64,000 nt of DNA from Archangium lipolyticum (GTDB lineage Bacteria; Myxococcota; Myxococcia; Myxococcales; Myxococcaceae). The DNA is taken from contig NZ_JANKBZ010000011.1 of the NCBI RefSeq assembly GCF_024623785.1, positions 186,001 through 250,000 on the forward strand, in the 5' to 3' direction. Positions 1 to 8,850 of this stretch are shown here, piece by piece. The notes under the pieces were generated by a model. The model worked only from the letters and a program-made list of their open reading frames with translations, had not been told where the DNA came from and did not search any database. The first letter of the stretch is position 1; each line of letters begins with the position of its first letter. The position numbers and the translations under genes were made by a program.

Positions 1-330
1 CAGGGAGTCGGTGCCGGGACCGGCGAGCGGATCCGGGATGTCCACGCCGGCCAGGGCGGACGGCGGGGGCAGCGGACGCGTGGTGGACGGCCCGGAGAAG
101 GGCGCGCTCTTGGGGATGTTGGACGAGGACGGCGCCGGCAGCGGCAGCGGCTTGCGAGCCTTCGGAGCATCCGCGCCCTGAGAAGCCGGAGCCTCGGCCG
201 CCGGTCCCTTCGCGGTGCTCGCGGAAGCAGCCGGGGAAGACTTCGTCTGCGCCGCCCCACCACTGCTGGCGGCGAGGCCACACACCAGCCCGACGAGGGC
301 CGGGAGCCAAGCGATTCGAGTCGAGTGCAT
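1..330 (-). CDS. Exported proline/serine-rich protein, 3' end outside window
   Basis: The reading frame starts at an ATG (330-328) and runs off the left edge, so only the first 110 residues are visible. They begin with a short basic segment and a hydrophobic stretch (LPALVGLVCGLAAS) ending in AxA-like sites, consistent with a Sec signal peptide. After that comes a low-complexity Ala/Pro/Ser/Lys region with no recognised domain. It lies 169 bp downstream of a coupled phosphatase-TPR-binding-protein operon on the same strand and could be a distal member or have its own promoter. I cannot assign a function; export is inferred from the N-terminus alone. Confidence 0.6.
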   Translation of the reverse strand, partial: MHSTRIAWLPALVGLVCGLAASSGGAAQTKSSPAASASTAKGPAAEAPASQGADAPKARKPLPLPAPSSSNIPKSAPFSGPSTTRPLPPPSALAGVDIPDPLAGPGTDSL

Positions 331-499
331 CGTTCTCTACGTCCCGCGAGTTGAAGAAGAAGCGTTCGAGGACACGTCCATGGTCGCCGACCGGTGCGCT
401 CCCCACGCCGTCCCCGAGACGGCCGTCCCCAAACGCCCAGGTTGTTGAATGGTGGGTACTCTATCTTTTCGACGAGGAAAAAGTCGCCCCCCGCCCGGG

Positions 500-1405
500 T
501 CAGTCATCCGGCTGCTCCGCCGACACGTCCAGGGCATCGGCGAAGGAAGGCAGCACGGGCTGGAGGGCCGCCGGCTCCATGAAGGCCTTCGTCTCCACGC
601 GCAGTGCGGGGGCTTCCACCAGCACGGGCTGGCGGCGGGGCGGACCGCTCTGGAGGAGCTTGCGGAAGTCCTCCAGCTCCTTGCCCTGCACGGCCACGAA
701 GGCGCCGAAGGGGGCCACCGCGTCGAGCTTCGGCAGGTTCTCCTTCAGGTCATCCACGTTGCCCTTCATGCCCACCAGGACGGCGCCCGGCACCCGGGTG
801 CTGCGGAAGAGCACCTTGACCCCCTGTGGCACGTGCGTCAGCGGAACCAGGGCGGCCTCGGCGCCCTTGGCCTCGAGCATCTTGAGGGCGGACTCCACGT
901 TGGGCACCGGGGTGAGCTTGAAGTGCTTCCTGGCGTCCAGGTCACCGGCCAGCACCACGTTGGTGACGAACTTGGGATCCGTCGCGCCCGCGCCCTTGAC
1001 GATGGCGAGCCGCGCCCCGGCCAGCTCCTTCATCGAGCCCTTCGAGAGGGAGACGATGGCCCAGCGCTGGGACGTCTCACCGGAGAGCGGAGCGAGCGCC
1101 ACCGGGGTGGCCTTGGCCAGCTGCACCGCGGCCCACGAGTCCACGACGGCGAAGTCGACGATGCCCTCGGAGACGGCCTTCGAGAAGTCCTCGTAGCGGG
1201 CGAAGCTCTTGGCGGCGGTGGGCCGGCCGGTGGCCGTCGACAGCTTCGCGGCGAGCGCCTCGGCGTACTGGAAGCGCTGCTGGCCGTCGGTGAGGGTGGT
1301 GGGCAGGAAGACGCCCAGGGTGGCCTTCTTGGGGGCCGCGCCAGCGGCGGGCGCCCACGCGCACACGAGCGCGAGACCCAGGATGAGCGAGCGAAGGAGG
1401 TTCAT
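500..1405 (-). CDS. PhnD-like periplasmic substrate-binding protein (orphan)
   Basis: This is a 301-residue protein with a clear signal peptide (MNLLRSLILGLALVCAWAPA, cleavage near AGAA). The mature part has the layout of phosphate/phosphonate-type binding proteins (PhnD superfamily): an opening strand LGVFLPTTLTDGQQRF, a segment VDFAVVDSWAAV, and RLAIVKGAGATDPKFV. Its ATG overlaps the TGA of the upstream TPR gene in an ATGA junction, so the two are translationally coupled. No permease or ATPase gene is nearby, so transport is doubtful and a ligand-sensing role for the upstream phosphatase is plausible. Family assignment is from pattern and the ligand is unknown. Confidence 0.72.
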   Translation of the reverse strand: MNLLRSLILGLALVCAWAPAAGAAPKKATLGVFLPTTLTDGQQRFQYAEALAAKLSTATGRPTAAKSFARYEDFSKAVSEGIVDFAVVDSWAAVQLAKATPVALAPLSGETSQRWAIVSLSKGSMKELAGARLAIVKGAGATDPKFVTNVVLAGDLDARKHFKLTPVPNVESALKMLEAKGAEAALVPLTHVPQGVKVLFRSTRVPGAVLVGMKGNVDDLKENLPKLDAVAPFGAFVAVQGKELEDFRKLLQSGPPRRQPVLVEAPALRVETKAFMEPAALQPVLPSFADALDVSAEQPDD

Positions 1406-3942
1406 GGCGTGGTGTCGGAAGCGGTGGCGCTGGAGGACTCGGGGTTGGAGACCGGAGCGGAGTCGGAGAGGCCGTAGAGCATCTGCAGGCGATCCTTCCA
1501 CTCGCGGACGGTGGCGGCGCGCGGCACGCTGCCCGAGGCGAGGTAGCGGCGGTAGGCATCCACGGCCTCGCCCATGCTGTTGCGGCGCTCCTGGGCGTCG
1601 ATGCCGAGGTTGAGCGTGGCCTGGGGGACGGTGCCCTCCAGCTTGCGCCAGGTGGCCACGGCATCCGCGGCCTTGCCACCGCGGTAGGCCACGCAAGCCA
1701 GGTTGTGCTGAAGGGCGGCACTGTCCGGCGAGAGGGCCAGCGCGGCCTTGAGGGCCTTCTCCGCGGCCTTCATGTTGCCGGACGCGTAGGCGCGCTCGGC
1801 CTCGCGGCGGTGGAGGACGCTGGTGAGGGCGCTCGTCCACTGGGCCTGCTCGGGGATGGGGCGCTTGATGGCCGCCGCGAGCGCCTTGCGCGACTGGGGC
1901 AGCATGTCGCGGCGGTAGAGGACGTAGGCGTCGGTGAGCTGCCGGGTGTTGGGACGGGCCCACGAGGGCGTCGGGGAGAGCACGCGCTTGAGGAGCGTGG
2001 CCGCTTCCGCGAAGCGCCCCTCCTCCGTGTGGGAGAGCGCCTTGGCGAAGCCCGACAGGCGCCCCAGGTCGGACGAGTTGCCGCCGACACCGGCGCGCTC
2101 CGCGGACTCCACGTCCTGGCGGGCGCCCGCGCCGTCACCGGCCTCCAGCCGGGCGAAGGCGCGGCGCAGGTAGGCGCGTGAGAGGTTGGCGCGCGTCACC
2201 TCGAGGGCGCGCTTGGAGGTGCCGGGGTCCGTCAGCCGCTTGAGGGCCGCGTCCACCTGGCCCAGCTCCATCTCCGCCAGGGCCGAGCCCGCGGACACGT
2301 CGGAGATGGAGGCCACGTCCGGCGCCATCTTCTCGGCCTGGGCGAAGGCCTCGAGCGCTTCCTTCGGAGCACCCGCGCCCAGCCGCGCGTAGCCGAGCAC
2401 CAGGTACTCGCGCCAGGCGGCCTCGGGCAGTTGGATGCCCTGCTCCATCACCTTGCGGGCCTCGGCGTGGGAGCCCTGCTGGATGAGGGCCGCGCCCAGG
2501 CGGCGCGCCATGGCGGAGGTGCGCTCCATGTCGAAGGCGCGGCGCAGATCCCGCACCGCGTCGTCCAGACGCCCGTTGCCGGCGCGATCCCGGGCGCGGT
2601 GGGCCAGGGCCCGGGCCAGCCACTTCTTCGCGCCGGCGTGCTCCGGCTCCAGCTTGAGGGCCTGGGTGTAGTCGTCGATGGTCAGGTCCCACTGGCCGGT
2701 GGAGAAGTGGTCCGCGCCCAGCAGCACGTAGCCGAACGCCTGCTTGGGAGCCATCTCCACCACGCGGCGGTGCACCTCCACGGCGCGCGCGTAGCGGCCG
2801 GCGCGGCGATTGACGCTGCCGAGCGTGGCCCAGAGCTCCAGGCTGTCGGCGCCCGACTGCACGGCGCCCTCCAGGAAGGAGATGGCCTCCTCGTTGCGGC
2901 CCTGCTTCTGCAGCGCCATGCCCACGGAGATCTGCGCGCCCACGTCACCGGGGGCCAGCTCCAACGCCTTGCGGAACTCGGTCTCCGCCTCGGCGGGGCG
3001 GCCCTGGGCCAGGCGCACGTCACCCATCAGCATGTGCGCCGGGGGCGTGCTGCCCAGCTTCAACAGGGCCAGCGCCTGCACCTCGGCGCGTGGCAGCTCC
3101 CTGGCGTCCAGCAGCAGCCGGCCCAGGCGCTCCTTGGGCTCGGGCACCTGGGGGAAGCGCCGGGTGAGGCCCTCCAGCAGGGCCATGGCCTCCGCCATCT
3201 TCCCTTCCATCTCCAGCACCGCGCCCAGTCCCATCTGGATGGAGACGGACTCGGCGCGGCCCACCTGGGCCCGCTGGAAGGACAAGCGCGCCGCCGCCGC
3301 GTCCCCCTTCAACAGGTGGCCCCGGCCGAGCAGCTCGTGGATCTGGTAGTCGTTGCCGGCGATCCTGTCCGGGCGCTGGGCCAGGTAGGCCTGAAGCTCG
3401 GCCACCGTCGCCTCGCCGTCCATGGCGATGAGGGCGTAGTAGTTGCCCAGGTAGTAGTGGACGAGCAGGTGCTCGGGCTGGTTGGCCACGGTCACCTTCT
3501 GAAGCACCGGCACCGCCTCGTCGTAGCGGCGCAGCTTGAAGAGCGAGATGCCCAGCGGATAGGCCAGATCCAGCGAGTCGGGGTTGGCCGCGTACACGGG
3601 CGTCAGCCGCTCGGCGACGCGGGTGTACTCCTGGAGGGCGAGCCCCACCGCGCCGAGGCCGGCGGCGGCCTGGACGGAGCCGGGCTCGGCATCGAGCGCC
3701 TTCTCGAAGAGCTCGAGGGCCTTGCGGTACTTGGCTTCCGCGCGCTTCTTGTCGCCGGAGGTGGCGGCGGCGCTCGCGTCCACCTGGGCCGCCTCACCTT
3801 CCCGGGCGAGCCGCTGGGACTCGGTCATGGGAGGAGGACGGTACTGGGCGAGCGCGCCCGTGCCGGCGAGCGAATGGGCGAGGACGAGTGCCGCGGCGAG
3901 GCGGCGGACGGAGGGACGAGAGGAGCGTCTCATGCGACTCAT
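1402..3942 (-). CDS. Large exported tetratricopeptide-repeat protein
   Basis: This is an 846-residue protein. The N-terminus is basic then hydrophobic (RRLAAALVLAHSLAGTGALAQ), a likely signal peptide, so the repeats would lie in the periplasm. The body is nearly all TPR-like helical pairs, with recurring A-x-x-x-G/L-x-x-A...P patterns such as YRKALELFEKALDAEPGSVQAAAGLG and FRKALELAPGDVGAQISVG. TPR arrays are scaffolds, so a partner-binding role is expected and no enzyme motif is seen. The start codon overlaps the stop of the phosphatase gene (ATGA, 3939-3942), and its own stop overlaps the PhnD-like gene. Three such couplings in a row suggest a fixed-stoichiometry complex. An alternative start is the Met three codons downstream. 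Confidence 0.85.
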   Translation of the reverse strand: MSRMRRSSRPSVRRLAAALVLAHSLAGTGALAQYRPPPMTESQRLAREGEAAQVDASAAATSGDKKRAEAKYRKALELFEKALDAEPGSVQAAAGLGAVGLALQEYTRVAERLTPVYAANPDSLDLAYPLGISLFKLRRYDEAVPVLQKVTVANQPEHLLVHYYLGNYYALIAMDGEATVAELQAYLAQRPDRIAGNDYQIHELLGRGHLLKGDAAAARLSFQRAQVGRAESVSIQMGLGAVLEMEGKMAEAMALLEGLTRRFPQVPEPKERLGRLLLDARELPRAEVQALALLKLGSTPPAHMLMGDVRLAQGRPAEAETEFRKALELAPGDVGAQISVGMALQKQGRNEEAISFLEGAVQSGADSLELWATLGSVNRRAGRYARAVEVHRRVVEMAPKQAFGYVLLGADHFSTGQWDLTIDDYTQALKLEPEHAGAKKWLARALAHRARDRAGNGRLDDAVRDLRRAFDMERTSAMARRLGAALIQQGSHAEARKVMEQGIQLPEAAWREYLVLGYARLGAGAPKEALEAFAQAEKMAPDVASISDVSAGSALAEMELGQVDAALKRLTDPGTSKRALEVTRANLSRAYLRRAFARLEAGDGAGARQDVESAERAGVGGNSSDLGRLSGFAKALSHTEEGRFAEAATLLKRVLSPTPSWARPNTRQLTDAYVLYRRDMLPQSRKALAAAIKRPIPEQAQWTSALTSVLHRREAERAYASGNMKAAEKALKAALALSPDSAALQHNLACVAYRGGKAADAVATWRKLEGTVPQATLNLGIDAQERRNSMGEAVDAYRRYLASGSVPRAATVREWKDRLQMLYGLSDSAPVSNPESSSATASDTTP

Positions 3943-5675
3943 GGGGAGGCGGGGCTGAACTCGGCGACGACCACGGTGATGTCGTCCTGGGCGGGCAGAC
4001 CGGCGCTGAAGGCGCGCGCGTCGGCCAGGATGGCATCACGCAGACCCTCGGCGGACAGATGCGCGTTGGCCTGGAGGGCGGCGGCCAGGCGCTGGGTGCC
4101 ATACTGCTTCTGACTGGCGTCACGCGACTCGGTGAGACCGTCCGTGTACCAGACGATGACGTCACCGGGGCGCAGCTGGGCCTGGCGCGAGGCGTACTGG
4201 GAGCTGGCGGAGGCGCCCAGCAGCGCGCCGCGGGCGGGCAGCGAGGCCACCTGGCGCGAGAGGCGGTTGTAGACGATGGGGCTGGGGTGGCCACCGCTCG
4301 CGTAGTCGACGACGCCCGTCTGCACGTCGATGACGGCCAGCGCGCTCGACATCTGGTGCTCGCCCCGGCCCACGTGGGACATGGTGACGTTGAGCGAGGA
4401 GATGAGGACCTGGGCGGAGAGCTCCTCCGGCGAGCGCATCGTCATGGCGGCGGTGAAGCCGCTGGTGGCGCTGGTGGCCACCAGGGCGGTGGCGAGACCG
4501 TGGCCGGTGACGTCGCCGATGCCCACCACCACGCGCCGCTCGTCCAGGGAGGCGCGCATCCACCAGTCGCCGCCGCAGGCATCCGCGGTGACGACGAGGC
4601 CGGCGATGCGCAGGGGGCCGGCCTGGAAGCCCTCGCGGCCGGGCAGCAGCGTCTCCTGCACGGTGCGCGCGAGCGACACGTCGCGCTCCAGCTGGGCCTT
4701 GGTGCGCACGTCCTCGAGCAGCACCTTGATGCGCTCGGCCATGTGGTTGAACACCACGCCGAGCGTCGTCACCTCGCGTCCGGCGCCGCGGGCCTGCTCG
4801 GCGCGCGCGCCCAGGTCTCCGGCGGCCAGCTGCATCACCTTGCCGGTGAGCACGCCCAGCGGCCGGGTGATGCGGCGGCTCTGGAAGGCCACCAGCACGC
4901 CGGCCAGCAGCACGAAGCCCAGACCCAGGCCCGACATGGTGGTGGCGTTGCGGCGCAGCGACTCGCGCTTGGTCTCCTCCAGATCGCTCAGCTGCTTCTG
5001 CAGCACCTCCATCGAGTAGCTGATGACGACCAGCCCCTGGCCACTCTGCGAGCCGTAGTCGATGGGCTCCTGGTACACGATGATGGGCTTGCCCTGGAAG
5101 AGCCCGTTCTCCCAGTCGCGCTTCGGCTTGCGCGTGGTGGGGGTGCCCAGCTTCGCGTCCGGAGCGGAATCCGCGGCGAGCTGGCTGTCCGCGTCGTAGA
5201 TCTGCACGCGCAGGATGTTGGGATTGTCGGTGATGATGGAGCGCGCCACCTCACTGAGGAAGGCGTAGTTGTTGTCGCGCAGCGAGGTGGCCGAGGTGAG
5301 CGACAGGGTGTGGCTGACCGTCTGGCCGAGCTCGCGGGCCTGCTGCTCGATCTGCGAGCGGAAGCGCGCGGAGGACTCCTCGAACTGGGCCTTGGTGGAG
5401 ACCCAGGCCACGGAGGCGAGCAGGCCCACGATGACGCCCACCAGGATGCCGGTGGTGATGAAGAGGAGCTGATCCAACCGTGGGCCGCGGATGGCCGCCA
5501 CATCGGGCAGCTCGCCGGCCTCCAGCGGGGCGACGATGGTCCCCGTCATCTCCGGATGGAGCGGGGAGAGCTTCGTCGACGTGAGGCCCGCGACACGGGT
5601 GGCCGTGAAGGTGGGCTCGTGCTGTTCGAACGACCCCTCGGGTGGGGGCTGGGAAGGCAGCGGGGCGTTGGACAA
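3939..5675 (-). CDS. Membrane SpoIIE/PP2C-type protein phosphatase with HAMP domain
   Basis: This 578-residue protein resembles RsbU/SpoIIE-type serine phosphatases that control partner-switching regulators. It has a cytoplasmic N-terminus, a first membrane helix near residues 70-92 (LLFITTGILVGVIVGLLAS), an extracytoplasmic sensor of about 150 residues, a second helix near 245-266, a HAMP linker (RRITRPLGVLTGKVMQLAAGD), and a catalytic domain from about 350. The catalytic domain shows DACGGDWW and IGDVTGHGLATAL, which carry the metal-binding Asp/Gly pattern. Its substrate is expected to be an anti-anti-sigma-type protein, but none is encoded here. It is the first gene of a coupled operon with an exported TPR protein and an orphan binding protein. 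Confidence 0.9.
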   Translation of the reverse strand: MSNAPLPSQPPPEGSFEQHEPTFTATRVAGLTSTKLSPLHPEMTGTIVAPLEAGELPDVAAIRGPRLDQLLFITTGILVGVIVGLLASVAWVSTKAQFEESSARFRSQIEQQARELGQTVSHTLSLTSATSLRDNNYAFLSEVARSIITDNPNILRVQIYDADSQLAADSAPDAKLGTPTTRKPKRDWENGLFQGKPIIVYQEPIDYGSQSGQGLVVISYSMEVLQKQLSDLEETKRESLRRNATTMSGLGLGFVLLAGVLVAFQSRRITRPLGVLTGKVMQLAAGDLGARAEQARGAGREVTTLGVVFNHMAERIKVLLEDVRTKAQLERDVSLARTVQETLLPGREGFQAGPLRIAGLVVTADACGGDWWMRASLDERRVVVGIGDVTGHGLATALVATSATSGFTAAMTMRSPEELSAQVLISSLNVTMSHVGRGEHQMSSALAVIDVQTGVVDYASGGHPSPIVYNRLSRQVASLPARGALLGASASSQYASRQAQLRPGDVIVWYTDGLTESRDASQKQYGTQRLAAALQANAHLSAEGLRDAILADARAFSAGLPAQDDITVVVAEFSPASP

Positions 5676-6157
5676 GGTGGAACTCTGTGGGGGGGCGCTG
5701 GGGGGCGCGACGGCGTTGAAACAGGGAGAGCGGAAGCGACTTTAGCGCACTTTTCCGATTAGGCGAGTACCCCTGTGAGCCCACCAAGTGAATCCTGAGA
5801 ATCTGGGAGCCCCCTCTCCCACGGGTCCATCCTCTCTCGATACGGCCCCCCTGACACGTGGCGTATGTGCTCGCTCGCATGCCGCCGCGCGCGCACGTGG
5901 GCATGACCTGGCGGGTCCTGAAGCCGAGGCTCCCAGCCTGGGCTCCCCCATCAGCCGCCCTGCTGGCTGCCAACAGTCCCTTCCCATCTGGAAACGAGCA
6001 TCTCACGCGGGCGGTGTGTTCACCGTAACGGGCCGTCCGTCTACGCCGCGGCGCGGCATGTTCGGCGGGCCCGTGACATCCACGGCGTGCTTGAGCGCCG
6101 GGGGCACCTTTGCGGTATAGGGGGCCCCGTCCTTTTCCCTCTGACAGAGAGACGCGC
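5676..6157. other. 482-bp gene-free divergent intergenic region
   Basis: This region separates the phosphatase operon (minus) from the E1 operon (plus), so it should hold two promoters. Possible reading frames inside have no family resemblance and poor codon structure. A weak sigma-70-like pair for the E1 operon can be proposed: TTGAGC at 6091-6096 and GTATAG at 6115-6120 with an 18-bp spacer. A small inverted repeat (TGGGAG/CTCCCA) lies near 5804-5821. No conserved RNA is recognised. Confidence 0.5.
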
Positions 6158-7165
6158 GTGCCAAAACCCCGCCTTCTCAACCGCGATGAAGATTCGCTCC
6201 CGCTCGATCGGGAGCTCCTGGTCCGGATGCACGACCTGATGGTGAAGGCGCGCGTCCTCGAAGAGCGCCTCATCCAGATGTACAAGCAGGGCCACGGGTA
6301 CTTCTGGATTGGAGGCCCGGGTGAGGAGGCCTTCAACGTCCCCCTCGGCCTGCTGATGAAGAAGGGCCAGGGCCCGGCCTACGACTACCTGCACGCGCAC
6401 TACCGCCAGTCGGCCACGATGATGGCCCTGGGCGAGGATCCCATCGGTGCGCTGCGGCAGATGAAGAACGTGGCCGCGGACCCCTACTCCGGCGGCCGCA
6501 ACTTCGCGGGCCACTTCTCCAAGCGCGAGTGGAACATCGCCCCGGTCTCCTCCCCCATCGAGGTCCAGTACGCGATGGCCCCGGGCACCGCGCTGGCGCA
6601 GAAGCGCCACGGCGGCGACGGCATCTCCATCGTCACCGGCGGTGACGCGGGCACGGCCGAGGGCGATTTCGCCTCGTGCCTGGTGTGGAGCTCGCGCCCC
6701 GGCAACGAGCTGCCCATCCTCATCATCGTCACCAACAACAAGTGGGGCATCTCCACGCCGGGGGAGACCCAGCACGGAGAGACGCACATCGCGGATCGCG
6801 GCAAGGCATTCAACATCCGCACCAAGACGATCGACGGCAACGATCCGATCAACTCCTACCTCGAGCTGAAGGAGGCGATGGAGTACGTGCGCAAGGAGCG
6901 CAAGCCGTTCCTCCTGGAGGCGATGGTGTCGCGCCTGTACGGGCACTCGTCGGCGTCCGGCGCCAACTTCGTGGGCAACGAGCAGGACTGCCTGGCCGTC
7001 TTCGAGGAGCGCCTGGAGAAGCACGGCATCCTCACGCGCAAGGAGATGGACGAGCTGCGCAACCGCTACACCGAGGACATGGCCGCCATGGCCCGTCAGG
7101 TCCGCGAGGAGCCGCTGCCGGCCCCCGAGACCATCTGGAACCACATCTTCGCGGAGAGGAAGTAA
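6158..7165 (+). CDS. Thiamine-diphosphate dehydrogenase E1 component, alpha subunit
   Basis: This is the alpha subunit of a 2-oxoacid dehydrogenase E1 (branched-chain 2-oxoacid or pyruvate type), which decarboxylates the 2-oxoacid and passes the acyl group to lipoyl-E2. The thiamine-diphosphate signature is visible as GDAGTAEGDF (about residues 162-171) followed by VTNNKWGIST. HYRQSATMMALG and GHFS are typical substrate and cofactor loops. I chose the GTG at 6158, which follows a purine-rich GACAGAGAGAC and gives the usual N-terminus MPKPRLLN; a longer frame to 6110 lacks support. The beta subunit starts 3 bp after its stop. In myxobacteria a branched-chain E1 supplies isovaleryl-CoA for iso-fatty acids and E-signalling (esg locus), but the substrate here is not proven. 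Confidence 0.9.
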   Translation: MPKPRLLNRDEDSLPLDRELLVRMHDLMVKARVLEERLIQMYKQGHGYFWIGGPGEEAFNVPLGLLMKKGQGPAYDYLHAHYRQSATMMALGEDPIGALRQMKNVAADPYSGGRNFAGHFSKREWNIAPVSSPIEVQYAMAPGTALAQKRHGGDGISIVTGGDAGTAEGDFASCLVWSSRPGNELPILIIVTNNKWGISTPGETQHGETHIADRGKAFNIRTKTIDGNDPINSYLELKEAMEYVRKERKPFLLEAMVSRLYGHSSASGANFVGNEQDCLAVFEERLEKHGILTRKEMDELRNRYTEDMAAMARQVREEPLPAPETIWNHIFAERK

Positions 7166-7168
7166 CCC

Positions 7169-8224
7169 ATGGCCAACATGGCACAGGCCGTTCGCATGGC
7201 CCTGCACTACGCCGAGGAGCACCTCGGCGTCACCGACATCTTCGGCGAGGACGTGGGCGCCCCCCTGGGCGGCGTCTTCACCGCCACGCAGGGCCTCAAG
7301 ACGGCGTGGAACTCGCCCCTGGACGAGCGCGGCATCATCGGCATGGCCATCGGTCTGGCCATGGCCGGCTCGAAGCCCGTCGCGGAGATCCAGTTCGCCG
7401 ACTACATCTTCAACACCATCGACCTGTTGAAGATCGCCGGCAACACCTGCTGGGCCACCAACGGGGACTGGAACCTGCCCATGGTCGTGAAGACCCCGGT
7501 GGGCAGTGGCATCCGCGGGTCCATCTACCACTCGCACTCCTTCGACGCGACGGCCACGCACATCCCGGGCTGGAAGATCGTCATCCCCTCCAACCCGCTG
7601 GATGCGTACGGGCTGATGATCTCCGCCTGCCAGGAGATCAACCCCGTCATGTACCTGGAGCCCAAGGCGCTCTTGCGCATCAAGGGCGAGGAGCGGATTC
7701 CGGGCGAGCCCGAGGACGACAAGCTGCTGTCGAAGATGATCGACGCGCCGCTGGGAGACCGCTCGCAGTGGAAGCCGCAGTGGCCGCAGCTCGAGGCGTA
7801 CGCGGTGCCCATCGGCAAGGGCAAGGTGGTGCGCGCGGGCTCGCAGGTGACGGTGGTGAGCTACGGCCGCACGCTGCCGCTGTGCAAGAAGGCCGCGGAC
7901 GACCTGGCCGCCGAGGGCGTGGACGCCGAGGTCATCGACATGCGCACCCTGTGGCCCTACGACTGGGAGCTCATCAAGGGCTCCGTCGAGAAGACGGGCC
8001 GCGTGCTCTACGTGAACGAGGACACCGAGGTGACCAACTTCGGCGAGCACCTGGTGCGCCGCACGGTCGAGGAGCTCTTCTACAAGCTGATGGCGCCTCC
8101 TCGGCTGCTCGCTGGCAAGTTCGTTCCGGGCATCGGCCTGGCGGACACGCTGGAGATGGCCTCGGTGCCCCAGCAGGGCGACGTCACCGCCGCCATCCGC
8201 TCGCTGGCGTCCGAGCAGCCCTGA
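7169..8224 (+). CDS. Thiamine-diphosphate dehydrogenase E1 component, beta subunit
   Basis: This 351-residue protein is the partner of the preceding E1-alpha. Family landmarks include the acidic FGEDVG, the DERGIIGMAIGLAMAGSKPVAEIQF block, SHSFDATATHIPGWKIVIPSNP, and the C-terminal transketolase part EVIDMRTLWPYDWELIKGSVEKTG and NEDTEVTNFGEHL. The latter is closer in style to branched-chain than to classical pyruvate E1-beta subunits. An AGAGGAAG Shine-Dalgarno sequence inside the end of the alpha gene precedes the ATG. Heterotetramer formation with the alpha subunit is expected. No E2 or E3 gene is present nearby, so the rest of the complex must be encoded elsewhere. The operon ends in a strong hairpin. 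Confidence 0.92.
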   Translation: MANMAQAVRMALHYAEEHLGVTDIFGEDVGAPLGGVFTATQGLKTAWNSPLDERGIIGMAIGLAMAGSKPVAEIQFADYIFNTIDLLKIAGNTCWATNGDWNLPMVVKTPVGSGIRGSIYHSHSFDATATHIPGWKIVIPSNPLDAYGLMISACQEINPVMYLEPKALLRIKGEERIPGEPEDDKLLSKMIDAPLGDRSQWKPQWPQLEAYAVPIGKGKVVRAGSQVTVVSYGRTLPLCKKAADDLAAEGVDAEVIDMRTLWPYDWELIKGSVEKTGRVLYVNEDTEVTNFGEHLVRRTVEELFYKLMAPPRLLAGKFVPGIGLADTLEMASVPQQGDVTAAIRSLASEQP

Positions 8225-8253
8225 TTCCCGTGTCACGGTAGGCGGAAGTGTGC

Positions 8254-8288
8254 GAGGGCGGCCCGGAGAAGAGTCCGGAGCCGCCCTC
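8254..8288 (+). terminator. Strong hairpin after the E1 operon
   Basis: GAGGGCGGC (8254-8262) pairs with GCCGCCCTC (8280-8288), and inside it CCGGA pairs with TCCGG around a GAAGAG loop. This gives a 14-bp stem with one bulged A, 30 bp after the E1-beta stop. A poor T-run follows, as is common in high-GC genomes. Confidence 0.75.
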
Positions 8289-8323
8289 TACCTTTGCGAG
8301 GTCGCCCCCCCCTTGGATAGACT

Positions 8324-8824
8324 GTGCGAGCCGTGCAACCGATCCCCACAAGAACCCCCGCCCCGGACGCTCCCTCCTTCCGCATCCGCCGTGCTCGCCG
8401 CGGTGACGCCGAGAGCCTGGCCGCGCTCCTGCGAGAGATGGGTTACCCCCATGGCTCGGACGCCCAGACGGTCCACTGGGTCATCAGCCATCCGGAGATC
8501 GAGATCTTCGTGGCGGCGGATCTGCAGGATCGCCCCGTGGGCATGGTGTCGCTGTCCCACCGGCCGCAGTTGAGGCTGCGCGGGCGCGTGGCCACGGTGG
8601 ACGAGCTGGTGGTGACCGAGAGCTGGCGGCGCCGCGGCGTGGGCCGGGCCCTCATGCAGCAGGTCATCGAGCGCTGTGGCGCGCGTGCGCTGAGCGTCAA
8701 GCGGCTCGAGGTGTGCTCCTACGGTCAGGAGGAGCTACGGGGCTTCTACGAGTCCTGCGGCTTCGTGAAGATGGACCGGCAGGTGCTGCGCTACGTCGAG
8801 CTGGAAGGCCAGCACGGCCAGTAG
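8324..8824 (+). CDS. GNAT-family N-acetyltransferase
   Basis: This 166-residue protein has the GNAT fold: an N-terminal IRRARRGDAESLAALLREMGY, a central strand VDELVVTESWRRRGVGRALM (acetyl-CoA pyrophosphate loop, R-x-x-G-x-G/A type), and the C-terminal GFYESCGFVKMDRQVLRY. The acceptor substrate cannot be told from sequence. The start is a GTG at 8324; a second in-frame GTG lies three codons on. It stands alone between the E1 terminator and a convergent PilZ gene. Confidence 0.85.
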   Translation: MRAVQPIPTRTPAPDAPSFRIRRARRGDAESLAALLREMGYPHGSDAQTVHWVISHPEIEIFVAADLQDRPVGMVSLSHRPQLRLRGRVATVDELVVTESWRRRGVGRALMQQVIERCGARALSVKRLEVCSYGQEELRGFYESCGFVKMDRQVLRYVELEGQHGQ

Positions 8825-8844
8825 CGCGGCACCCGCGGCCGCGC
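8824..8844. terminator. Hairpin between convergent GNAT and PilZ genes
   Basis: GCGCGGC (8824-8830) is followed by a 7-nt loop and GCCGCGC (8838-8844). It starts at the last base of the GNAT stop codon and precedes the PilZ stop, so it could serve both strands. No T-run. Confidence 0.5.
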
Positions 8845-8850
8845 CCCACT

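Noticed and set aside
500-1405. A phosphonate uptake system
   Set aside because: Only the binding protein is present; no PhnC- or PhnE-like gene is adjacent, and the context is a signalling operon.
5788-6120. A 110-residue plus-strand frame upstream of the E1 operon
   Set aside because: No ribosome-binding site, no family resemblance, and its end overlaps the likely promoter.
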